Source: a virus. From it: DNA of 20,190 nt. Position 1 is the first letter of the stretch, and each line of letters starts with the position of its first letter. The notes beneath the pieces are model-generated. The model was not told where the DNA came from. It saw only the letters and a program-made list of their open reading frames with translations, and made no database searches. Below, one piece after another: positions 13,987 through 20,190 of this stretch. A program made the position numbers and the translations under genes. The stretch spans positions 1 to 20,190 of the IMG/VR virus record IMGVR_UViG_3300008216_000113; one strand, written 5' to 3'.

Positions 13987-15085
13987 GCTTGTCACCTCTC
14001 AGTCGTGTATTTATGCCACGTACCGCTGTTAATAGCCGCTCTGCGTCTGCTGCTGATTCCTCTGGCTCTGGCTCTGACTCTTCCTCGGTCTCTGGCTCCT
14101 CCTCGGCTGCCGCGTCTAGTAACTGCCGGATGGAGCAATCAGGATTGCCCGCCTCCCAACACGCCCCTGTCGTCTCCTCTGTTGGGGCTTCTTCTTCCTC
14201 TTCCTGCCTCTGCCTTATTTTCTCATCGATATTATTATCGACTTTGTATTTACGGAAGGCGTCCTGTGCCTCGAAGCCCGACCAGACATCGTCATCGTCA
14301 ACCTTCTCGGTGAGCAAGCCTTCCATCATCCGAGAATAAATCTGCCTGACAGCGTCGGGGTCTGACGGCACCGATACGATAGACCACTCCAGTAGATCGG
14401 AGCGGACGTCCCGCTGGTGGCCGTCCTCGCTCTCTTCAGATTCCAGAGGGAGCCAGGAGACCGAAGCCGCCTTGAGGAAGCCCTTGTCCCAGGCGTTGCG
14501 AACCCGGTCAGCGAACGGGTCGTCGGTGAGGAACTCGAAGTCGACCTCAATCTTGCCGTCCGTGTTGGTCAGGCGGTTGGTGCGCCCAATGGGCAGACCC
14601 GCACTCTCCGTCTTGCCACTCATATCATGGCTCCAGAGGACGACGGGATTCCGCATATAGTTCTCTAGCTGAAGCCCTGCGATGTCGAGGTCTGGCCCCT
14701 GCCTCGCCCGTTCGTTCACGAATATGGTCGCCCTGTAGGCTCCTTCTGTCGTCGCCTCTCGACGCTCAAGGACTACCTCTCGGCTATGGACTAGTGCTTC
14801 AGGCATAGGCTCCTCCTGGCATGGTTCGCAATCTATGGCTCGTTTCGATTGCTCGAATAAAGCCCCCTCGTGGTCTCGGCAGTGACGCCGAGCCTGGGAC
14901 GATGTCCAATCCTCGCTGGGGTAACGGTAGGACTGAAGCACCATCGCAGCGCCGTCCTCGGCCAGTCGGCCCATGATGGCGTCCAGTGGCCTAGCGCCCG
15001 ACTTGCGCCTTACCCGCCTGAACGAACCCCGACGGAAGTCAGCAGGGTTTCGGACTCTACAGGCGTGTTCGTTTGGGTATGGCAT
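13979..15085 (-). CDS. Prohead maturation protease with extra N-terminal domain
   Basis: This 368-residue protein cuts scaffold and capsid during head maturation. Residues ~94-250 match HK97-type (U35) proteases: NYMRNPVVLWSHD with candidate catalytic His153, PIGR, DFEFLTDDPFADRVRNAWDK, GFLKAASVSW with candidate Ser208, and LLEWSIVSVPSDPDA. Residues 1-~75 form a separate domain starting PYPNEHACRVRNPADF and ending ARRHCRDHEG, a type often joined to phage proteins and of unclear role. The C-terminus (~295-345) is very acidic. The ATG lies directly after the T7 run of an intrinsic terminator and has only a weak GGTGGG upstream. A second ATG at codon 94, just before the protease domain, has a strong AGGAGGAG, so a shorter product is plausible. 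Confidence 0.9.
   Translation of the reverse strand: MPYPNEHACRVRNPADFRRGSFRRVRRKSGARPLDAIMGRLAEDGAAMVLQSYRYPSEDWTSSQARRHCRDHEGALFEQSKRAIDCEPCQEEPMPEALVHSREVVLERREATTEGAYRATIFVNERARQGPDLDIAGLQLENYMRNPVVLWSHDMSGKTESAGLPIGRTNRLTNTDGKIEVDFEFLTDDPFADRVRNAWDKGFLKAASVSWLPLESEESEDGHQRDVRSDLLEWSIVSVPSDPDAVRQIYSRMMEGLLTEKVDDDDVWSGFEAQDAFRKYKVDNNIDEKIRQRQEEEEEAPTEETTGACWEAGNPDCSIRQLLDAAAEEEPETEEESEPEPEESAADAERLLTAVRGINTRLRGDKHV
13992..14000 (-). promoter_or_regulatory. Ribosome binding site that sets the capsid start
   Basis: GAGAGGTGA ends 5 bases before the ATG at 13986. It contains the alternative GTG, so the upstream GTG start would have no binding site of its own. Confidence 0.7.
14804..14817 (-). 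promoter_or_regulatory. Strong internal ribosome binding site and ATG in the protease gene
   Basis: AGGAGGAG (14817-14810) precedes an in-frame ATG (14806-14804) by 3 bases, or 5 from the AGGAGG core. The ATG is codon 94 and lies between the N-terminal domain and the protease domain. Confidence 0.55.
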
Positions 15086-15113
15086 AAAAAAACGCCCACC
15101 GATGGGGTGGACG
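15086..15113 (-). terminator. Intrinsic terminator touching the protease start codon
   Basis: On the minus strand an 8-bp stem (CGUCCACC with GGUGGGCG, one G-U pair) with a 5-base loop is followed by seven T residues. The next three bases are the ATG of the protease. It lies after the portal and Cys-rich genes and could uncouple packaging/portal genes from capsid genes, or hide the protease start. Confidence 0.85.
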
Positions 15114-15152
15114 TCTAAAGGGCGTCTCTGGAACGTGGGCGACTAAAGGGCG
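15107..15152 (-). repeat. 18-bp direct repeat before the protease gene
   Basis: GTGGACGTCTAAAGGGCG (15107-15124) and GTGGGCGACTAAAGGGCG (15135-15152), written on the plus strand, match at 16 of 18 positions with a 28-base period. The left copy supplies one arm of the terminator. The right copy's CGCCCAC (minus strand) could also pair perfectly over 7 bases with the terminator's other arm. Confidence 0.75.
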
Positions 15153-15158
15153 CTCTGG

Positions 15159-15362
15159 TTATTCAGTTGTCTCGTCAGTCTTGGAGTCTACTTCCTCGTC
15201 CGTAGTCCTGTCAAGGAGAACCACGGCAACGTGAGTCCTGCCGTGCTTCCTCGATTGTATCTCCAGCAGGTGGTCGCCTACCTTCTCGGCCATGACTACA
15301 GGAGAGCCAGGGCAGCACGAGCAATAGACAGGGTGTACGTCTACCGTGTTCCCCTTACCCAC
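15159..15362 (-). CDS. Small Cys-rich protein, Com-like layout, function unknown
   Basis: This 67-residue protein begins MGKGNTVDVHPVYCSCC, then has EKVGDHLLEIQSRKHGRTHV and an acidic tail. The layout (a Cys cluster, then 'LEI..r..G..h') recalls the small Com-like zinc-ribbon proteins of many phages, but the second Cys pair is absent, so metal binding is doubtful. The start is GTG at 15362, which overlaps the portal stop by 8 bases, with GGAGGG about 8 bases upstream. It is the last gene before the terminator at 15086-15113. I cannot assign a function. Confidence 0.7.
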   Translation of the reverse strand: MGKGNTVDVHPVYCSCCPGSPVVMAEKVGDHLLEIQSRKHGRTHVAVVLLDRTTDEEVDSKTDETTE

Positions 15363-17382
15363 CTGTCATGCCCTCCGGGATTAGGACGCACCGGCAGTTG
15401 ATGTTCTCAGCAGGGTCTGAGCCTTGCCCCGGCCCGTCCATAGAATCCCCGCCGACCTGGAACTGTTCCGAGAGCGCCCGTATCTGTCCGTGGATTTCCA
15501 TGTGTGAATCTCTGACCCGTTCGTCGAGCGCCGTATACCACCGCTTGCCGGGAACGTCAGCCTGTTTGAACGCCTGTAGGCTGCCCTGCCCCTGCGCTAC
15601 TGTCATCTCTGTACGAGCTACCCTCTCAGACCGGGCAGTAGTGGCGAACTCTCGATAGTCTCGCAGCTTCTTAGCTATCTCCATCGGCCCCTGACCTTCC
15701 TTGCGGCCCTTGCTGATGAGGTTCAAGACCGTGTCTGCCGTGCTACTGTTCACGTTCTCAGCCCAGAATTTCGTCCTGGTCAATATCCAACTCTTGACCG
15801 TCGGGGCCGTTATGTCGAAGGATATGCCCAGCTTGAACTTGTTGTTCTGCGCCTCGGCACCACCCAGGAGTCCGGCAGTTAGGTGCTTGCGGGCCAGAGT
15901 CGTGAACTGCGGTATCCAATCAGTGACGTTCAGCACCGGGGCAGCCCTAACTTTTACAGCGGCAGTGCCGTTGGTTCCTCGCTCCTCGCCTTCGGTCTGC
16001 TTCTCAAACTCTCGGATGACGCTGTTGGCCTGTTTGCGGAATAGCTCCGAAACATCACGCCGCATGGCTTCCTGTAGCTTCTTGCCCTTGCGCCGGAGGG
16101 AGTCGTCTATAGCCCTGCCGTCCGCTTCCCAGTCCAGTGACCGGGTGCTGGCCGTAGCGTCGCTTATGGAGAAGGCTGGCGGTGGCGCTGCCGGTGCCGA
16201 GGGCTTGTCGCCCCACTCTACGTTCTCCAGACCCATCTCGCCTCTGACTTCGTTGACCGTGAGGACGCCCATCTTGACGTATTTCTCACGCCTCGCGGCC
16301 TTGGCGTCCTCGTCCTCTTGGAGAGCCTGGACGCCAGAGGTGTCGAACCTGACCACCAGCCCTTCCTCGCCGTAGAGAGGCAAGAGCATCTCGGTCAATT
16401 CCTCCTCATAGAACGCCAGCTGCGGCCCGATGCAGTCCTCCCAGAAGCTCTTGCGGGCCGTCATGATGTTGGCGTAGGTGGCCCTGGATAAATCGTGCAG
16501 CATCGGCGTCGGTACGTTGAACACCCGCGCCACATCCTCGTTGCTCCATCTCATGGACTCCAGGGCCATCATGTCCTTCGGGCTGAAGCCGAGGTTGCTG
16601 GCCGTCATGCCCTCACTGAGGATGGCGGGTCGGCGGCTGTTCTTACTACCAGCGAAGCGGGATTCCCACCGCTCGTAGAACGACATCACCTCGTCGTCGG
16701 TAGGGGTGTCGCTCACGCTGATGATCATCCCAGGCGTCGAGTCGTTAGCCAGAGCGAACCTATTAGTCCGCAGGGCATCGACCCCCATGTCCACCGACAG
16801 GGCCACCGGGGCTATAGGTGACAGGCCGGATAGCTCATCGAGCGGGTTGAAGTAGCGGAACCAGATAATCTCATCGGGGGCGAACGCCCTGCTCTCCTGA
16901 CCAGTGCCATACACAAAGCCCTTGATGTACTCCTCAGAGTCGGGCAAAATCTTCATTTTGTCGGGACGCAGGGGCCATATCTCCGTAATGGCATTACCCT
17001 CTCGAACTACCGACCAGTAGGCCGAACCCCAGAGCGACAGGTATGTCTCGGTAGCCCGCCAGAGGTCGCCCCTAGTCCACCACCTGTTGACCCGGTTCAG
17101 CACCACCTGGAGAGGGTGGTCAGGCTCGACCTTCTCAAGCCCGTCCTCGGTCTCCCGGTAGACGAACAGCGGCACCCTGGCGATGGCTTCCTGCCGCAAC
17201 TTTATGGCCGCGTACACCGAGACGCTAGAAGGGTAGTAGTTGCCATAGCTCGACTTGGCCCAGGCGTCCCCGATGCCCCAGGTCTTTGACAGCTTATCGA
17301 AGAGAGAGCCACCCACTGGGTTAGCCCTCTCCCGGCCCCGAAGGGTATCCCACGCGCCTGCAACGTTCCCTCTTATACCCAT
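15355..17382 (-). CDS. Portal protein fused to a MuF-like C-terminal domain
   Basis: This 675-residue protein has an HK97-type portal at about residues 40-390: SSVSVYAAIKLRQEAIARVP, then LSLWGSAYWSVVREGNAITE, IIWFRYFNPLDELSGLSPI, and RWSNEDVARVFNVPTPML. After a Pro/Ala linker (about 393-402) and a helical region, residues ~560-670 match the Mu F/SPP1 gp7-type head morphogenesis domain: ARTEMTVAQGQGSLQAFKQA, RWYTALDERVRDSH and the closing NINCRCVLIP. The portal forms the DNA entry ring; MuF-type domains sit near it and are often separate genes. Single-protein fusion is less common but known. The ATG overlaps the terminase stop by 10 bases, which supports this start. Confidence 0.93.
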   Translation of the reverse strand: MGIRGNVAGAWDTLRGRERANPVGGSLFDKLSKTWGIGDAWAKSSYGNYYPSSVSVYAAIKLRQEAIARVPLFVYRETEDGLEKVEPDHPLQVVLNRVNRWWTRGDLWRATETYLSLWGSAYWSVVREGNAITEIWPLRPDKMKILPDSEEYIKGFVYGTGQESRAFAPDEIIWFRYFNPLDELSGLSPIAPVALSVDMGVDALRTNRFALANDSTPGMIISVSDTPTDDEVMSFYERWESRFAGSKNSRRPAILSEGMTASNLGFSPKDMMALESMRWSNEDVARVFNVPTPMLHDLSRATYANIMTARKSFWEDCIGPQLAFYEEELTEMLLPLYGEEGLVVRFDTSGVQALQEDEDAKAARREKYVKMGVLTVNEVRGEMGLENVEWGDKPSAPAAPPPAFSISDATASTRSLDWEADGRAIDDSLRRKGKKLQEAMRRDVSELFRKQANSVIREFEKQTEGEERGTNGTAAVKVRAAPVLNVTDWIPQFTTLARKHLTAGLLGGAEAQNNKFKLGISFDITAPTVKSWILTRTKFWAENVNSSTADTVLNLISKGRKEGQGPMEIAKKLRDYREFATTARSERVARTEMTVAQGQGSLQAFKQADVPGKRWYTALDERVRDSHMEIHGQIRALSEQFQVGGDSMDGPGQGSDPAENINCRCVLIPEGMTGG

Positions 17383-18707
17383 ACCTTTAGCTCCCCCCGA
17401 CGCCCGCCAAAGGTCATTGCCAAGGCGTCGGCCTCGTCAGGTGACTTGCTCATCTTATCCTTTGATTCTAACATGAGCCGCTTATCTGACTGGATGCTAT
17501 AACGTCGCGAGGTTAGTTGTCCAACCAGGGCCGGGTCATTGGGCAGCTTCCCGCCCGCTATCACCCACTCCCTGACCATCCACCATGACTCGGTCACCCG
17601 GTTGGCGAACCGCTTCTCCTGTCGCGCCTTCTCACCGCCCTTGAAGGCGACGATCTTCGTACCGTTCAGCCCCACCTCTCGGAGCCGGTCAGTCACCCCA
17701 CCGCCCAGGCCAGTGTCGTCGACCACCACGGTGTCAACCTTGTTGTCCTCGCAGTACCTACCCAGCCACCCGGCTATCGCCATCAAGTCCTTGCCCTGTA
17801 CCCTGTAGACCACCTCGGCCACGTTACCCTGTCTCCGCGCCACTACCGTCTTGTCCCTGCCGAACCTCGCAACGTCGCAGCCTATCACCACCTCGCCCTC
17901 GGCCTCGACCTCTCGCGCCATCGACTCCCGTGCCAGCCAGAGCGGCAGCAGGGCGTCGTCAAGCTCCTCTGGAAACTCGCCCAGCACCGACCCCTGGTAC
18001 ATCGGGGAGTCCTCGCCCCACTCCGCTGCCCGGTCTGCCACGTCCTCGGCTGTCACCATGCCCCTGACCACCGTGCGCCCCGCCTGGAGGTTCGGGGTAT
18101 CAAAGGCGCTGATGCTGAAGGTCGCCCAGTTCCCCCGGTTCTGGTGGTGGCTGGCGTAGAACGGGCCAGTGGTGGCGAACGGGTTGCCCACCATTAGCAA
18201 CGTGTCTGGGTTGAGCCGATAGAGGGCATTGATGGAGTCCTCTGACATCGCGTGAGCCTCGGTGACGATGACCATAAGACTCGGCGAGTGGAATCCCTGG
18301 AGGTTCCAGGGCCGGTCAGTACTGAACCCCACGATGAAGGTGGTCTCGTCTAGCTCCCAGCGAGGAGACTCAAAGAGCCGCCCGCCCAGGATGGCCGGGG
18401 CCGAGCGGTACGCGGCCCTCAACTCGTTGAAGATGACGTCGTCAACCTGCCGATAGGTCGGCCCGGTGATGACCACCTTGGCCGGGTAGTGCGCCGTGAC
18501 CCACCAGAGCGCCATACGTGCGGCCAACCAGTCCTTGCCGCTACCGTTGCAGCCAACGACAGAGACGCGCCGGGAAGACCCAACGGCCTCGGCTATCTCA
18601 GTCTGCCTCTGGTAGGGCTTCGCCCCCAGTGCGTCCGTTAGAAAGAGGGTCGGGCTGGCCGTTATCTTCTGGGCCAACTCCACCAACTCCGTTGTCGCCG
18701 TTGCCAT
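17373..18707 (-). CDS. terL: Terminase large subunit
   Basis: This 444-residue ATPase-nuclease pumps DNA into the head and cuts it. The ATPase has a Walker A at 52-59 (GCNGSGKD), and a Walker B-like strand MVIVTEA with Glu150 as the catalytic acid; the usual Asp before it is Thr149. The RNase H-like nuclease begins near 270, with candidate metal ligands Asp278 (VIGCDVARFGRDKT), Asp330/Asp331 (TVVVDDTGLGGG) and Asp427 (SPDEADALAM). An N-terminal FLTDALGAKPYQRQ segment fits the usual adenine-binding region. Length matches the family. Its first 36 or so codons overlap the small subunit gene in another frame. Confidence 0.95.
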   Translation of the reverse strand: MATATTELVELAQKITASPTLFLTDALGAKPYQRQTEIAEAVGSSRRVSVVGCNGSGKDWLAARMALWWVTAHYPAKVVITGPTYRQVDDVIFNELRAAYRSAPAILGGRLFESPRWELDETTFIVGFSTDRPWNLQGFHSPSLMVIVTEAHAMSEDSINALYRLNPDTLLMVGNPFATTGPFYASHHQNRGNWATFSISAFDTPNLQAGRTVVRGMVTAEDVADRAAEWGEDSPMYQGSVLGEFPEELDDALLPLWLARESMAREVEAEGEVVIGCDVARFGRDKTVVARRQGNVAEVVYRVQGKDLMAIAGWLGRYCEDNKVDTVVVDDTGLGGGVTDRLREVGLNGTKIVAFKGGEKARQEKRFANRVTESWWMVREWVIAGGKLPNDPALVGQLTSRRYSIQSDKRLMLESKDKMSKSPDEADALAMTFGGRRGELKVWV

Positions 18708-19143
18708 TCGCTATGTGCCTCGCTAACTCCATCAGACCCATACCCTCACCGACCTGGATGGTCTGCGTCCTCATGTCTATCAGTGGCCTGTCTGGGATGA
18801 TGCCGTTGATCGTGTCGATGCGGGCCATGATGGACAGCACCATGCGGGTGGCCTCAGCGTCGCCCTGCATCGCAGGGAGCCACCAGCGGGACAAGAGCGC
18901 CAGATACCGCTCCATCTGTAGCGCCCGCACCGCGTCGGCTGTCCTGGTGGCGCTACGGGCCAGGTCACCGAGGACACGCTTGACATCCTTATTCACCAGA
19001 GACCGCGCCACGCCCAGATGCTCGGCTATCTCCTTCTCGGTACGGCCCGCCTTGGTAAGCTCCAGCATCTGGTAACGCCGGGTCTCAGCGACGACCCGCT
19101 GGCCCTTGGTAGGGCTTAGCCCCGGCTGCTTACGTTTGGGCAT
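18598..19143 (-). CDS. terS: Terminase small subunit
   Basis: This 181-residue protein recognises phage DNA and guides the large subunit. A helix-turn-helix lies at about 31-58 (GRTEKEIAEHLGVARSLVNK), followed by a helical oligomerisation region (RALQMERYLALLSRWWLPAM, then ATRMVLSIMARIDTINGI) and a Gly/Asn-rich tail (about 146-181). The ATG at 19143 forms TGATG with the methyltransferase stop and has GAAGG upstream; an upstream in-frame start at 19224 would run 81 bases into the methyltransferase and is less likely. The tail overlaps the terL start by 110 bases. The call rests on the HTH, helical middle and position beside terL. Confidence 0.88.
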   Translation of the reverse strand: MPKRKQPGLSPTKGQRVVAETRRYQMLELTKAGRTEKEIAEHLGVARSLVNKDVKRVLGDLARSATRTADAVRALQMERYLALLSRWWLPAMQGDAEATRMVLSIMARIDTINGIIPDRPLIDMRTQTIQVGEGMGLMELARHIANGNGDNGVGGVGPEDNGQPDPLSNGRTGGEALPEAD

Positions 19144-20190
19144 CAGACCTTCACCGCCTTCTTGAACGTGATGACGTACTCGTGCGCCTTGGCTGTGCGC
19201 CGTCGGTCGTGAGCTTTTCGCCAAAAGCGGAGCTGCTGACTAATTAGATGCTGAACAACTATATCGTGAAGCACCAGCCCCCGACGCATTGCTTCCTCTA
19301 TCCAAAGGGAATGGAGAGAAATGAAGGTGCCATCAATGCGAGCATCTGCCATCACCGTGACAATCAGCGCGTCGTCGGTGGCAACGCGGGCCAACTCCTC
19401 CATCATATCGCCAGACCTCGACAGCCAATCCTCCAGGGATTGGTCGCGAGATAGGTCACGCTCGTCGTCGCTGTATGTCTCCAGCTGGTAGAACGGCGGG
19501 TTGCAATACACAAACCCGAACGACCCATCCGAATACGGCAGGGAGCAGGCATCCGCTTCGACGACTTTGAACGTGCCAGCCTCCGGCGGCAGAACGCCTC
19601 GTTGTTTGCGCCCGAAGGTCAGCGAGGTCTCCCAGATGTCCACTCCTTCACCAGAGTATCCCCAGACGGCGGCGGTGGCTGAAAACGTGAACCATCCAGC
19701 GCATACCTCAAGGAATGTATCGCCTGGGCGCATATACGTCCGAACAATATATTCCATCTCCTCCAAGGGTGAACGGCTATATTTGGCAGTAAAAGCGATG
19801 TCATCCTTAGATGGGTTTTTAGGAAGCGGGAGAATGTAATCGGATACTCGGGTTTCACTTCTCCCGCCCCGCAGCCAAACCGATGATAGATCATAGCCCA
19901 CCGCATCTTGGGCTGTCCCTTGAATAGTATTGTCTGGTGGGTTCCAGAATTCCTGTGGTTGCTCAAACTCTGTCAGTCCAGCCAATAATGAGGCAATGGC
20001 TTCGTTGTCGGTCTCAAGATTAGCCAACAACTCGCCCAGCCGCTCCTCGTCCCGCCCCGCCATCGCCGCCAGCGGGTCAAGCGTTGCCAGCATGAGGTCT
20101 GCCTCAGCCTCATTGATGTCTAAAACAAGAACGGGAACCTTAGAGTCCGGCGTTGTCTCAGCGCGGAGATGGCCGTCAACCAGCATCAGC
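19143..20190 (-). CDS. ParB-like / DNA methyltransferase fusion, N-terminus beyond the window
   Basis: The frame is open to the right edge, so the start is missing. The first visible part is the end of a ParB-type N-terminal domain (LVDGHLRAETT, VPVLVLDINEAEADLMLATL, LAAMAGRDEERLGELLANL). Numbering from the first visible Met (20186), a Rossmann methyltransferase follows: motif I-like FLEVCAGWFTFSATAAVWG (~158-176), acidic VDIWE, and motif IV NPPF at 229-232, typical of N6-adenine (or N4-cytosine) enzymes. The C-terminus is basic. ParB-methyltransferase fusions are common in phages and may protect phage DNA from host restriction or regulate it. It is coupled to the small terminase by TGATG. 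The target sequence cannot be told. Confidence 0.88.
   Translation of the reverse strand, partial: LMLVDGHLRAETTPDSKVPVLVLDINEAEADLMLATLDPLAAMAGRDEERLGELLANLETDNEAIASLLAGLTEFEQPQEFWNPPDNTIQGTAQDAVGYDLSSVWLRGGRSETRVSDYILPLPKNPSKDDIAFTAKYSRSPLEEMEYIVRTYMRPGDTFLEVCAGWFTFSATAAVWGYSGEGVDIWETSLTFGRKQRGVLPPEAGTFKVVEADACSLPYSDGSFGFVYCNPPFYQLETYSDDERDLSRDQSLEDWLSRSGDMMEELARVATDDALIVTVMADARIDGTFISLHSLWIEEAMRRGLVLHDIVVQHLISQQLRFWRKAHDRRRTAKAHEYVITFKKAVKV

Noticed and set aside
15701-16375. 224-codon open frame on the plus strand
   Set aside because: Antisense to the well-supported portal/MuF gene, with a composition typical of a shadow frame and no motif.
19144-19224. Longer small terminase start at 19224
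   Set aside because: It would add 27 residues read through the end of the methyltransferase gene; the TGATG-coupled ATG at 19143 has a binding site and starts just before the DNA-binding region.

Overview
The window is a block of a tailed-phage (Caudoviricetes, siphovirus-like) genome or prophage. Every convincing gene lies on the minus strand, so the block reads from right to left. The genes are packed tightly, with frequent ATGA, TGATG and TAATG overlaps, and no stretch over about 75 bases lacks a gene. I see no tRNA, rRNA, CRISPR array, insertion sequence, integrase or attachment site. The host cannot be named from this sequence. Shine-Dalgarno-like sites and a bacterial-type intrinsic terminator point to a bacterial host. 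Most of the block is GC-rich; the left-most 540 bases look more AT-rich.

Layout, in the direction of transcription. (1) Packaging, 20190-17373: the end of a ParB-like/DNA methyltransferase fusion, then small and large terminase subunits that overlap by 110 bases. (2) Head building, 17382-11696: an HK97-type portal fused to a MuF-like domain, a small Cys-rich protein, an intrinsic terminator that touches the next start codon, a prohead protease with an extra N-terminal domain, the HK97-fold major capsid protein, a small capsid-linked protein and two paralogous small beta proteins (possible decoration proteins). (3) A 939-residue fiber with a C-terminal S74-type chaperone (11692-8873), sitting inside the head region, followed by a small coiled-coil protein. 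(4) Neck and tail, 8665-542: a head-tail connector with an inserted beta module, a tail terminator, two paralogous tail-tube proteins, a tail assembly chaperone with an apparent -1 frameshift extension, an HK97 gp10-like protein, the tape measure and one large tail-tip/hub protein. (5) Left end, 534-1: two small membrane proteins and the start of a third gene, possibly the start of a lysis or membrane module.

Together the genes form an almost complete set for packaging DNA, building and maturing an HK97-fold head, and building a long non-contractile tail. The main points of interest are the frameshift chaperone found from the reading frames, the fiber placed among head genes, two tandem paralog pairs (tail tube and decoration), a beta module shared by the connector and the tail hub, and the terminator and repeat arrangement directly before the protease. 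No clearly unprecedented system is visible; the novelty lies in how known parts are arranged.
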